Shown here one piece after another: positions 52,990-62,500 of a stretch of DNA of 64,000 bases. The notes under the pieces are model-generated. The model worked only from the letters and a program-made list of their open reading frames with translations. It did no database searches and was not told the DNA's origin. The DNA is taken from assembly GCA_039090855.1 (NCBI GenBank), contig CM077023.1, forward strand, positions 79,769,127 to 79,833,126, in the 5' to 3' direction. The position numbers and the translations under genes are program-made. Every line of letters starts with the position of its first letter. Position 1 is the stretch's first letter. Source of the stretch: Macrothele yani (lineage: Eukaryota; Arthropoda; Arachnida; Araneae; Macrothelidae).

Positions 52990-54480
52990 AACCGTTTGGT
53001 CTTTATGACGTCCTGCAGTCTTCGTAGAATATCCTCCACCAGTTTTTGAAAATGTCTGCCGACATGTTCCTCCATTCGTCCTTGAAAGCAGTGACCAGTT
53101 CAGCTTTGTTTGTCGGACCACCTCTTCTTGCAAGAACCTGACAATCCAATTCGTACCAGAGACCCCCTATACGGTTCAGGTCAGGACTTTGAGCTGGCCA
53201 GTCCATGTCCTCAAACCTATCTGTAACAACGGGAGCTATGGGCCGTCTTTAAAGTGCAGCCACAAAGTCGGTAATGCAGAATTGTCCAGACGTCAGTGCT
53301 GAGACGGGCCGAACCCAAGCCCAAAAGCCCGAAGTCGATCCCGGGCCCGAACCGGGCTCGGGCTCGGACTCGGAGGGAGAGAGAATTTTATTCTTTTCTT
53401 TTCAAATGCGATTTCTAATGATTGACCATATTCTTACACTTTGAAGTTAGTAATGCGAATTCTTTGGTTACTGGGTCCGCTTATTCTGGGTTTGGATATT
53501 TATTCTTTAGTCTATTTAATCGAAAGGGCTATTTTTTTCTGTGTTTGGATATAGAATGCCATAATACACGCATTAGTGAATTTCTGCGACGTAGGAAAAG
53601 CTTCTTCAAGAATCATGCTGGTAGACACTAGATAGCTAGCAACCCGACGAAATTTCGTCCTTTGCTTCCACATGGCTGCTCCCTGATAATTCTATTTCAG
53701 CAGTGTGCGTAAATTGCAGAGCCACCTGATCTTTCTGGATGACCGGCAGCCCGAAGCATTTCAGGACGAAACGAATTGGTCAAGAAAATGTATTATAGAA
53801 ACAGATAGATATCCTTTACCCAGTTCAGAAAAAACGTCGGTTAATTGCAAGGGAAAGACGAGGGGAAGTATGAAAGAGGACATTTTTTTTTATTAATACC
53901 TAAACGGATTAATCACATTTTTCGGTCTCGTTCGGGCCCGGGCACTGTCTGGAAATATAAAATTCGGGCTCGGGCTGACATATTTTGTGCTCGGACGGGC
54001 TCGGGCTGACATATTTCGGGCTCGGACGGGCTCGGGTTCTTAAAATTGAGCCCGAACTCAGCACTGTCAGACCTCTAGGTAGAGATCCTCATTTATGGTT
54101 TTGTCCAAAACGATTCATGGACTCAAGCCGAATTACGACAAACAGCTCCATATCATCACACTGTCTCCACCAAACTTCATTCTCAGGACGATACAGTCTG
54201 AAAAGTATCATTCCCCAGCATCCGTCACACCCAAGAACGACCAACAGTCTGGTTGGCTGTGTACCGCGACTTGTCAGTCCAAACGACAGTTTTTCTTTGG
54301 TCTACAATCCATGATCTGTGTTCCTTACACCAGGTTAACCGACGTTTGGCATTAGTGGAAGTGATTTGCAATTTGTGGATGGCTTCTCTACTGTAGAAAC
54401 CCATTTCCTGCAGTGTCCTGCGTTCTATACTGGTGCTAACATAAATCCTAATAGACTCACAAAGGGTTTGCGTATATAGC
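52990..54480 (-). pseudogene. Tc1-like transposase, inactivated
   Basis: The right piece (54225-54480) reads SIERRTLQEMGFYSREAIHK, then NAKRRLTWCKEHRSWIVDQR and the first catalytic region VVWTDKSRYTANQTVGRSWV. The left piece (53003-53206) gives DWPAQSPDLNRIGGLWYELD and ARRGGPTNKAELVTAFKDEW. There the NPIEHLW motif has become NRIGGLW, removing the catalytic Glu. The region between, including the second Asp, is scrambled and holds the GC-rich insert at 53294-54066. Confidence 0.75.
53294..54066. mobile_element. GC-rich-ended hAT-like nonautonomous element
   Basis: Both ends begin CAGTGCTGAG when read inward, followed by CGGGCCGAACCCAAGCCC on the left and TTCGGGCTC on the right. Flanking octamers CCAGACGT (53286-53293) and TCAGACCT (54067-54074) match at 6 of 8, consistent with a hAT 8-bp duplication. 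Subterminal sequence is rich in CGGGCTCGGGCT repeats, in contrast with the AT-rich interior. Two short open frames inside show no domain. Confidence 0.75.
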
Positions 54481-54492
54481 ATAAAAGCCCAC

Positions 54493-54600
54493 ATTTTCCT
54501 TCCCCGGAGTCGGATATTCAACCGCTTGAGCTTCACCGACAAAGGCATATCGCTGCAATTTGCAGTTTTGACAAGTGCGTCACGTCTGAGGTATGTGCGT
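54493..54600 (-). repeat. Truncated copy of the 54.9-kb tRNA-like repeat
   Basis: CGGAGTCGGATATTCAACCG followed by CTTGAGCTTCACCGACAAAG matches 54945-55032 closely. It is cut off within the tRNA-like module where Tc1 sequence begins. Confidence 0.7.
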
Positions 54601-54734
54601 CACATACCGTCCTCCCCCTTCTTTCGAGAAAGGAGGGGGTCACGAAATCGTAAGGGTTCTTTTTTTTTTGGTGTCAGCAGACTAACCATGCTTAACGAAA
54701 CTCTCTGTAGAAGAAATAATTCTGATTAATTCTA

Positions 54735-55035
54735 GACGACGTCTGGAAGAAGCATCACACATTTTCTAAGCGCTGAAGAAGGACTTCTCATTAATTCCAG
54801 ACGAATGTGTGTGGAAGAAGCATCACACATTTTTCTCGAACCTCACGGCCAGGAGATTCATTTTTACGTTCGGGCACCCATATAGTAAAAACCCAAATTT
54901 ACCGGTGATGAGATTCGAAGCCACATCTTCTTCCTCCTGAATCGGATATTCTACCGCTTGAATTACACCGATGAAGGCTTATCGCTGCAATTTGCCCTTT
55001 TGACACGAGCATCGCCTCTGAAATAGGTACGTCAC
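54735..55035 (-). repeat. tRNA-bearing dispersed repeat (SINE3 candidate)
   Basis: Contains the 73-nt tRNA-like module at 54900-54972. The segment GGAAGAAGCATCACACATTT occurs at about 54747 and again at 54815, so the left part is itself duplicated. A second, truncated copy lies at 54493-54600. Family boundaries are uncertain. Confidence 0.5.
54900..54972 (-). other. tRNA-like module, 73 nt
   Basis: On the minus strand: ATCGGTG acceptor pairs with CACCGGT (one wobble), D stem ATTC/GAAT around AAGCGGTA, T loop TTCGAAT with a poor stem. The anticodon arm does not pair. It looks like the head of a tRNA-derived SINE rather than a working tRNA. Confidence 0.6.
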
Positions 55036-55245
55036 ACGTGATTTCAGACAATTCCGATTTGCGATCTGAGCGGACAGTCCTTTGCAGAGCTCTCGTGTTT
55101 GGTCCTTTTAGCTTCGGAATTTTACAGGGTCGTTTCTTGGCATATTCGACCTCAGTCCACTGCTACATGCATATCACATCACCAAACACGTACCATCACC
55201 AACCACATCACCAACCACGTACCTACGTATCTTTTTTCTCTTTTC

Positions 55246-55452
55246 ATTGGAGGTTTAACGACCACCGTGAGCAACTCAATGCGCTATAAGCACTCATCCG
55301 TCCCTAATTTAGGGTCACTGGTTCCAGGGAAGGGAGAGAGCCAGTGCCGCGAGACAAACACAACACCCATGCCTCACCGGGATTCGAACCCGGACCCTTT
55401 TTGGAAGAGTGATCAGAGGTCATCGCTTGGACCACTGCTCCACCGGGGCGGC
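55246..55452 (-). mobile_element. SINE1 copy j
   Basis: Near-consensus minus-strand SINE1. The head has CTCCACCGGGGCGGC at the right, B box GGGATTCGAACCCGG intact. T-rich tail at left. Confidence 0.92.
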
Positions 55453-55569
55453 CCTGGGCATCTCCACTGCCACTGAAAGCCACGTACAGAGCAAGAGCGA
55501 TTGCTTACGTGGCATCCAATTATCAGTTGGCGCTGGAAATCAGTTAACTCTGTCGATCGAAGCACTTTG

Positions 55570-55788
55570 GCCGCCCCGGTGGCGCAGTGGTCTAAGAGAT
55601 AACCTCTGATCATTCTTCCGGAAGGAGTTCGGGTTCGAATCCCGGTGAGGCATGGATGTTGTGTTTGTCTTACAGCACTGGCTCTCTCCGTTCCCTGGAA
55701 CCAGTGACCCTAAATTAGGGATTGAGTTGCTTATAGCGCATTGAGTTGCTTACGGTGCTCGTTAAACCTCCAATCAAAAAAAAAAAAA
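55570..55788 (+). mobile_element. SINE1 copy k
   Basis: Plus-strand SINE1 starting GCCGCCCCGGTGGCGCAGTG with an A12-type tail. It lies only about 117 bp from copy j in the opposite orientation, so the pair could fold back. Confidence 0.92.
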
Positions 55789-55949
55789 GGAAAAGAAACA
55801 TTTTGCGTTCAGAATTGTACTGTAGCCTGATCATAGCTTCACGACCATATTTATAGTTGATTCTGTGACGTAGAGCTTCCGTAGGACCGAATTCACTATG
55901 AATAGAGGGGCGTTTTTTTTGTTTTTGTTTTTTTATTATTATTATTAGC

Positions 55950-56166
55950 AGGTGGCGCAGTGGTCTAAGCGATGACCTCTGATCAATCGTCCAAAAATGG
56001 TCAGGGTTCGAATCCCGGTGAGGTATGGATGTTGTGTTTGTCTTACGGCACTGGCTCTCTCCCTTTCCAGGAACCAGTGACGCCAAATTAGGGACGTGCG
56101 ACTGCTTATAGCCCACTGATTTGTTCACGGTGATCGTTAAACCTCCAATCATAAAAAAAAAAAAAT
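55950..56166 (+). mobile_element. SINE1 copy l (head slightly truncated)
   Basis: Plus-strand SINE1 lacking the first ~8 bases of the head: it begins CAGGTGGCGCAGTGGTCTAA directly after an (ATT)n run. A- and B-box sequences and the A tail are present. Confidence 0.9.
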
Positions 56167-56173
56167 GTTATTA

Positions 56174-57537
56174 TACTGGTGTGCAAGAATTAAGGACGAG
56201 ATGGTTTTTCGACTGTAACGTCGTGCAGAAGTGCTCCACATCGACTTAAATCATACCATAAGATCCCCAAGATGTAAGAATATGGGACAAGTGAGCAAAA
56301 CAGTCCAAACAAGGAATCCAAAGGATACAAAGGCACTTTATTGAAAAGGTAGCTTCGAGCACAACTGTACAGAAGACAGAAACGTCCATGTGACAGGCGG
56401 CTGCCAAGAAAAATCCAGTCTTTAGTAGGGAATATGATCACCCCTGACTGCGTTTCAGGATTTACAACGTCTGTCCATGCTGAGGACGAGGTTGTCAAGG
56501 AGCTGTTGAGGCATCGCGGCCCAGTCCTCTTGTAGCGCCAATAGCAGCTGCGGAATCGTTGCTGGCGGCTGGTGACGTGCTGCCAAGCGTCTCCCGAGAA
56601 GGTCCCATACGTGTTTGATTGGATTTAGGTCCAAGGACCTTGCGGGCTAATCCATGCGTTGAATATCTTCACTCTCCAATAGCTCTGCGACAGCCACTGT
56701 ACGATGAGGTGTAGCGTTGTCGTCCGTGAAGAGGAACTCAGGACCCACAGCACCTCTAAACAGACGCACGTGAGGCAGGAGAACCTCGGTACAATAGCGG
56801 ACACCAGTGACTGAACCTCCTTGGAAGACATGGAGGTCAGTACGGCTACCAAGCATGGTACCAGAAACCGTCGTCTCCGATGAGCAGGCGTTAATGGCAC
56901 ACACCGCATTGGTCGACGTGCAAATAGACCACCTTTGTGCAGCCTCCTGGCCACGGTAAAACGCGATAACGGACGTCCAGTTGTCTGTTGCATGTGCCTT
57001 ACAATTTCTCTCGCTGTCTGCCGTCTGTCTCTTCTCGCCTGTAGGACAATATACCGGTCATCCGCCGTCGTGGTTGCTCATGGACGACCACTGCTAAACT
57101 CTCGGGCAGCTGTTTCTGTCGTTTGAAATGCTCTCCAAGCTCGTGAAACGATGCTGCGAGCGATTCCGAACTCCTCGCTCGGCCACACTGGTCATACTTC
57201 GACCTTCTTCCAACTTCCCAATGACGCGACCTCGGGTAAAGTCATCCAGATGTCGTCTACTGAATTGCCTGTTGGACATATCACACGGTGGCAGCAACTC
57301 GACGTCGTTCAAACCGATGTACACCGTGCAATAGCTTTCACCGAATTGCTGAGCGTACATCGCCCTTGTGCTCTATACCCTTCCGACACTCCCCTCCTAC
57401 GTCATGCTGCATATATGCGCATGCCCTACCGTACCGGACTCTAGTCTATCTCCTGAGTGGTCTTTCGGTCCGTTCTGCCTGCTCGTTCCGCTGTTATGCT
57501 AATTTCTCCTCTTCGTCCTTAATTTTGCACACCAGTG
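56174..57537 (-). mobile_element. Tc1-like element
   Basis: TACTGGTGTGCAAGAATTAA at left and CACTGGTGTGCAAAATTAAG (reverse complement) at right, both followed by GGACGA, allowing one indel. TA flanks at 56172-56173 and 57538-57539. SINE1 copy m starts directly beside its right end. Confidence 0.9.
56530..57282 (-). pseudogene. Tc1-like transposase with internal deletion
   Basis: The N-terminal piece (to 57282) reads MSNRQFSRRHLDDFTRGRVI and GKLEEGRSMTSVA, then frameshifts. From 57090 the frame gives DDRYIVLQARRDRRQTAR-type text and PLSRFTVARRLHKGGLFARR (56985-56940). At about 56880 it jumps from LTPAHRRRRFL to text from beyond the first catalytic Asp, so the SDES motif is deleted. The second Asp is in EFLFTDDNATPHRTVAVAEL near 56730. 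The Glu is Lys (NPIKHVW) near 56620. It is related to the transposase at 18.1-19.0 kb. Confidence 0.85.
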
Positions 57538-57539
57538 TA

Positions 57540-57752
57540 TTATTGATTAAGGGTTTAAGGACTACCGTTAGCAACTCTGTGGGCTATAAGCAGTCGCGCT
57601 CACTTAATTTAGGGCCACTGGTTCCAGGGAAGAGAAAGAGCCAGTGTCTCTAGACAAACCCAATACCCATGCCTCACAAGAATTGGAGCCAGGACCCATC
57701 TTGGACGAATAGTCACAAGCCAGCGCTTAGACCACTGCGCCACCCGGTCGGC
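57540..57752 (-). mobile_element. SINE1 copy m
   Basis: Minus-strand SINE1, somewhat diverged (GGTTTAAGGACTACCGTTAG). The B box region reads AAGAATTGGAGCC, so the internal promoter is damaged. Confidence 0.85.
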
Positions 57753-57857
57753 AGTAGAGGGGTTCCCGGATATCAATATGGTAGGGTAGTGCACGTATGT
57801 GCGTGCGTGCGTGTATGTGTGCATGCTGCATGTTCTTATGAAACATTTCTTTTTCAC

Positions 57858-58236
57858 AGAAAGGAATTCTGCATAGTTAACAGGCTACAGTCATCTGAAA
57901 GAAGTATGGAAAGATGCATGCTTGGTGTAACCCGGAAAGCTAAGAAGAGGAACTCGTGTATCAGAAAAATGACAAAAGTGGAGACATCATGATAAAAGTA
58001 AAATAAATCCCTGAAATGGCAATGGGCTGGACATATTGCTAGAAGAATGGATCACCGATGGACAACAGAAATATTAGACTGGATACCAAGGGACAGAAAA
58101 AGACCCAGAAGAAGACCACATGTGAGATGAGGGGATAAAATTCGAAAGCACGCCGGAATGACATGGAGAAGAGTGGCTCAAGGAAAAAAAAAACTTGGAG
58201 AAACCTTCATCCAACAGTGGATTGATAATGGTTAAC
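57858..58236 (+). pseudogene. RTE-like LINE, C-terminal fragment with (GAT)n tail
   Basis: Frames read KEFCIVNRLQSSERSMERCM then LGVTRKAKKRNSCIRKMTKV, then after a frame change KWQWAGHIARRMDHRWTTEI, LDWIPRDRKRPRRRPHVR, stop, GDKIRKHAGMTWRRVAQ and FIQQWIDNG. This is the standard end of the ORF in RTE-group LINEs. The sequence closes with ACGATGATGATGA, a short GAT-type tail at the true 3' end. Everything upstream of the thumb is absent. Confidence 0.85.
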
Positions 58237-58578
58237 GATGATGATGATTTATACATAATTTTGTATGTCATCTTAATGGCATAAAAATGTGCGTGAAAAA
58301 ATTGTATCTTAGCTTTGGATGTAGATTCCACAACCCCAGTCACTTTTCATTTTAACTAATACAATCTCTTCCACTCTGTTAGTACTTTGACACAGTTTTG
58401 TAAAAGCAGTGTCCAGAACATTCCCTGTCCTAGTAAATTCCAAGAAAAATAACAATAAAAGAAGTTACTGTGCATTTCTCATAAGAAACACACGTTAGCT
58501 GCCGTTAGCATTGACTTCCTTAGATTTCAGGTCACGAACAGCGGAACTTCAATTGTTAGAATTTTTTCGTCATTTTTT
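58237..58578. other. Nothing recognised
   Basis: No gene or family recognised. Confidence 0.45.
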
Positions 58579-60927
58579 AGCACGCCTTTTGTAAAAAAAG
58601 ATCGTGCTTATGTTATCGGTTTGTACGTCCATCCGTCTGTAGACACGATATCTCTGCAACTATTAGTCCGATTTGAAAAATTCTTTTTGCATTGGGAAGA
58701 TTGAAATATGGAAATGATGATCCTTTATTTCGTTTTCTTTTTTTACGATGTACAATTTCGCCGGTAGAGGGCGTAAATGCAGATGATGTCGAATTCAAAA
58801 ATACGTTTTATTACACATATTTGCTTCTAAACATCCGATTGAAAAAAATATTTTATCTTTCGATTCCATTTATGTCGAAGAGTATTTCAGATACAGTTAC
58901 GTTTTCACATTACGCATAGATTTTCCGCTAGGGGGCGTAAAAGTTAATTACATTTTCCCCGATAACTCTTTTTCTAAGACTCCGATTTGAAAAATTCTTT
59001 CTGCACCGGATACAGCTCCTGATGGGAAATTGTTTGCACATAGTTTCTAGTTTTGGGTAAACAATACTTTGGCCACCAGGGGGCGAAAGTGTTAATTTTT
59101 GCTTCTGATGCATTTGCCATAAAATCTGAGCTCCTAAAATATCGATTGAAAAAATTCTTTCTTGGACTGATGCCATTCACATCGATAAACCTTTTCGGAA
59201 TATTTTCTTCTTAAAATAGTCCCTAGTTTCTCCGCCAAGGGGCGTATATCTTAATTTTGTCAATATCTCTACTTCTAGAAGTCCGATTTGAAAAATTCCT
59301 TCTTTGTTGGATAGTGTTTTTGGTGTGATATGTTTTTCATATAATTAAAAAATTTTCAAGTAATTCGTAGACTTTCCGCTAGGGGGCGTAGAGGTAAATT
59401 GCGTTTCCCCCTATATCTCTGCTTCTAAATCTCCGATTTGAAAAATTCTTTCTGCACCGGATACAGCTCCTGGTGGAAAATCGTTTGCACATAATTTCTA
59501 ATTTTTGTAAAAAAAACTGTTTGGGCACCACGGGGCATAAATTTTAATTTCCGCTTTTGATGCACTTGCAGCAAAATATGAGCTTCTGAATTCTCGATTG
59601 AAAAAAATGTCGTCTGTAGACCGATACTACTCATGTCGAAAAACCATTTAGAAACATTTTTTCTTAAAATAATGCTTGGTTTCTACGATAGGGGGCGTAG
59701 ATGTATATCTTATTTTTGTCAATATCTCTACTTCTAAGCGTTCGAGTTGAAAAATTCCTTCTTTGTTGGATAGTATTTCCAGTGTGACATGTTTCTCATA
59801 TAATTTCAAAATTTTCAAATAATTCATAGACTTTCAGCTAGGGGGCGTAAAGGTAAATTGCTTTCCTCCCTGTATCTCTGCTTCTAAGTCTCCGATTTGA
59901 AAAATTCTTTCTGCACCGGATACAGCTTCTGATGGGAAATCCTTTGCACATAATTTCTAATTTTTGTAAGAAATGGTTTGGTCACCAGGTGGCGCAAGAC
60001 TTAATTTCTGCTTCTGATGTATTTGCAGCAAAATATGAGCTTCTAAAATCTCAATTGAAAAAAAGTCGTTTGTTGACCGATACTATTCATGTTGACAAAC
60101 CTTTTAGGAACATTTTCTTCTTGTAATAATGCATAGTTTCTACGCCAGGGGGCGTAGATGTATATCTTACTTTTTGCCAATATCTCTACTTCTAGGAGTC
60201 CGATTTAAAAATTTCTTCTTTGTTGGGTAATGTTTCCGATGCGAAATGTTTTTCCTATAAATTCAAAAATTTTAAGTAAATCATAGACTTTCCGCTAGGG
60301 GCCACAAAGGTAAATTGCGTTTTCTGCGTTATTTCTGCTTCTAAAATTCCGATTTGAAAAATTCTTCCTGTATCGCATACAACATCTGATGGAAAATATT
60401 TTTCATATAATTTCTAATGTTTGGTAAATAACGGTTTGGCCACCAGGGGGCATAAGTGTTAATTTCTGCTTCTGATGTATTTGTAGCAAAATCTGGGCTC
60501 CTGAAAACTCGACCAATTTTTTTTTTTTTTTTTTCTTGGACCGATACCACTCATATGAAAAAAACTTTTGAGAATACTTTCTTCCTAAAATAATGCATGG
60601 TTTCCCCACCAGGGGACGTAAAGTCACATTTTATTTTTGTCGATATCTCTGTTTGTAAGAGTCCGATTTGAAAAATTATTTCTGTGTTGGAGAGCGTTTC
60701 CCGTGCGAAATGTTTCTTATATAAATTCATGTTTTTCTTAACGCACAAGTCTGCAACCAGAGGGCGTAAGTTCACGATTTCGTTTACAGCAATATCTGAG
60801 GTATTAAAAACCCGACTGAAAAACTTCTTTCTTCCGTCAGATACTATTGTTTTCCATACCGGTTCCATTGACTTTGAATAGCTTTGATAAATTTAATTTG
60901 CGTCAGAACGGATTCAAAAGACGTGCT

Positions 60928-61106
60928 ATAACGAAGTGAATTTCTCCGTCATTTTTATCCGCGCCAGGATTCGAACCCGGGTCCCCTCATTCCGGAATAA
61001 GTTGCTCTACCAATTGAGCTACGCGGACGTTTTATTCTGATTCCTATCTGCCTTTATGTCGTGTGCGTCCTTCTGGCAGGTACGTCACATCTCCTGGTAC
61101 GTTACA
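60928..61106 (-). mobile_element. 179-bp element with tRNA-like core and 5-bp target duplication
   Basis: GTGCT flanks both sides (60923-60927 and 61107-61111). The three other full-length HINE-like ends read GACGTGCTTATTAC without a break, so the boundaries are exact. On the minus strand it starts TGTAACGTACCAGGAG and ends CACTTCGTTAT; the ends share an inverted TAACG. AATAAAA lies upstream of the tRNA-like core. There is no A-rich tail and the duplication is too short for a typical SINE. A solo-LTR or TRIM-like origin fits 5-bp duplication and TG start, but the CA end is missing. Confidence 0.75.
60956..61028 (-). tRNA. tRNA-like gene or tRNA-derived core, 73 nt
   Basis: On the minus strand: acceptor GTCCGCG pairs with CGCGGAT (one wobble), D stem GCTC/GAGC around AATTGGTA, T stem CCGGG/CCTGG around TTCGAAT, discriminator A. 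A box (TAGCTCAATTGGTAGAGC) and B box (GGGTTCGAATCC) are consensus. The anticodon arm is abnormal: a 4-bp CTTA/TGAG stem leaves an 8-nt loop TTCCGGAA. If CCG is the anticodon it would be Arg. Because it sits inside a mobile insert I doubt it is a working tRNA. Confidence 0.55.
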
Positions 61107-61260
61107 GTGCTTATTACACCCAAAAATTCGGTGTCATCTTTATTGTTTCTTTTATCTCTTTACGATCTAAATATCCTGAAACTTTCTAGCGAAAAATATG
61201 TAACTATATTGATTAGTATATAAACTGTGTGTTTCTGTGAAAAAAGTACAGCAAAGAAGA

Positions 61261-61420
61261 GATGGGTTCGAATTCCTCCACCGGCTATCCCATCTGAATT
61301 CTATTTACGCATCTCTCTAAACCTGTGCTAAGTGATTCTCCTACTAGGCCCAATAGTTCTAAATTAAGATGGGCAACTCCTACTGGTACTAGACGCTCCA
61401 GGGATGTCGTTAAAGCCCCA
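61261..61420 (+). repeat. Diverged SINE1 relative (body)
   Basis: GATGGGTTCGAATTCCTCCA starts at the B box; the head is missing. The body order (CTCTC..CCTACT, CCAATAGTTCTAAATTAAG, GGGCAACTCC, GTCGTTAAAGCCCC) parallels SINE1 at low identity. Confidence 0.6.
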
Positions 61421-61556
61421 GCCTAGAAACGTTAAGATAGTTAAGTAATGTATAATACAGTTGTCTCCGGGGAGTCGTTAAAGCCACTCCCTAGAAACGT
61501 TAAGATAGTTAAGTACTGTATGTTACAGTTGTCTCCCGGGGGTCGTTAAAGCCCCT
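61406..61556. repeat. 68-bp tandem repeat at the SINE-relative tail
   Basis: Units beginning GTCGTTAAAGCC restart at 61406, 61474 and 61542, giving two full units and a partial. Each contains CTAGAAACGTTAAGATAGTT then AAGTA.TGTAT. Confidence 0.9.
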
Positions 61557-61667
61557 AAAATTTCAAGTTATGATTAACATATGTTACAGTACACTAGGGA
61601 AATTTTACAGTATTCAAGTGCCGTAATTTAATGCGTGTTCATAAATCAGATTTTTACTTTTTTTGTT

Positions 61668-61745
61668 TCGGGATTTAAGCAACTCTCAGGGGTGTGAGCA
61701 ATCTCCCGCCATTAAGGAGAGTCGATGGTTCAAAGGGTCAAAAAA
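61668..61745 (-). repeat. SINE1-like fragment
   Basis: TTTCGGGATTTAAGCAACTC, GTGTGAGCAATCTCCCGCC and TGGTTCAAAGG resemble the SINE1 3' half on the minus strand. Confidence 0.5.
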
Positions 61746-61886
61746 TCTAAATTTCAAGTTTTAAGCTCTTTTTTTATTTTATACAGCATAAGGTTTAATT
61801 TGATACCAAATTTATGTGATTCTGTGCAGTAGGTTACATTTTATGAGCATTTGTATGACGGAGCGCAATGAAATCGCCTTATCATG

Positions 61887-62414
61887 GGTTGTGCCCAAAA
61901 CGTGCTGAAAGTTGCTGCAAGTTCCAGTAGGCAGGAGATAAGAAGGGACCGTATGACCATAATGACCATACACAACTACCAAGAGTTGTTATGAAGATAA
62001 TTAAACCCATTTTTAGACATTTAGCCAATCCACAACTCTTCCAGAAATGTTTACGTGGTGGTACTCAAAATCCTTGCGAGTCCTTGAACAGCAGAATTTG
62101 GTCAATAATTCCAAAATCTACTTTTGTAATGAAAACAACATTAGAATTAGATGTCTATGAGTCTGCAGCTACTTTTAATAAGGGAATCAAAGTGAAATGT
62201 GAACTTTTGAACAAATTGGGAATTTCTCCTGGCACAAATTGTATAGACACAATGAAAAAAACTGATGAACGAGGAATTTGCAAAAGCTGAAAAAGCGATT
62301 CAAGAAATTGAAAAAAGTGTCTGCAGAAGGCCAGCCTAGCCAAAAAGAAGTTGGAGGACATGAACCAAGAGCAAGAGGACCCAGAATATCTTTCATATGG
62401 AGCAGAGTTGCATT
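61887..62414 (+). pseudogene. Mutator-like transposase, C-terminal fragment
   Basis: An upstream frame gives CPKRAESCCKFQ, stop, AGDKKGPYDHNDHTQLPRVV. The open frame 61991-62290 then reads MKIIKPIFRHLANPQLFQKC, LRGGTQNPCESLNSRIWSII, PKSTFVMKTTLELDVYESAA and TFNKGIKVKCELLNKLGISP. I recognise this as the C-terminal part of the arthropod Mutator-like transposase domain (CP.G.DSWC, HTPL, I.PIY..LS...LL..CL.G.TQN.NES....IW, CPK..FV.....E.AV). The rest of the gene is absent. A basic helical tail follows to 62414 in another frame. Confidence 0.65.
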
Positions 62415-62500
62415 AAGTTAAGGTTAGCTGCCTTAATTACCTCAGTGTTAGCTATCAGCGCTTTTCCTGAAAAAAGCATTTTTTCAACATATACAGTGTA

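Larger units (their letters stand above)
52985..54504 (-). mobile_element. Tc1-like element split by a hAT-like insert
   Basis: Only decayed transposase pieces mark this element; I found no inverted repeats, so both bounds are approximate. The right side joins a truncated tRNA-like repeat at about 54493-54504. Confidence 0.55.
58579..61146 (+). mobile_element. HINE-like tandem-repeat element, copy 4 (complete, with insert)
   Basis: Begins AGCACGCCTTTTGTAAAAAA after a T run and ends CATCTTTATTGT before TTC. The 3' hairpin is ACACCCAAAAATTCGGTGT, weakened by one change. Interior A-B-C cycling is the longest of the four copies. A 179-bp tRNA-bearing insert interrupts the 3' region at 60928-61106; without it about 2.39 kb remain. 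Length differences between copies come from the number of ~457-bp cycles. Confidence 0.75.

Noticed and set aside
60928..61106. Ordinary tRNA-derived SINE
   Set aside because: No A-rich or short-repeat tail, target duplication only 5 bp, and the tRNA-like part lies in the middle rather than at the 5' end.
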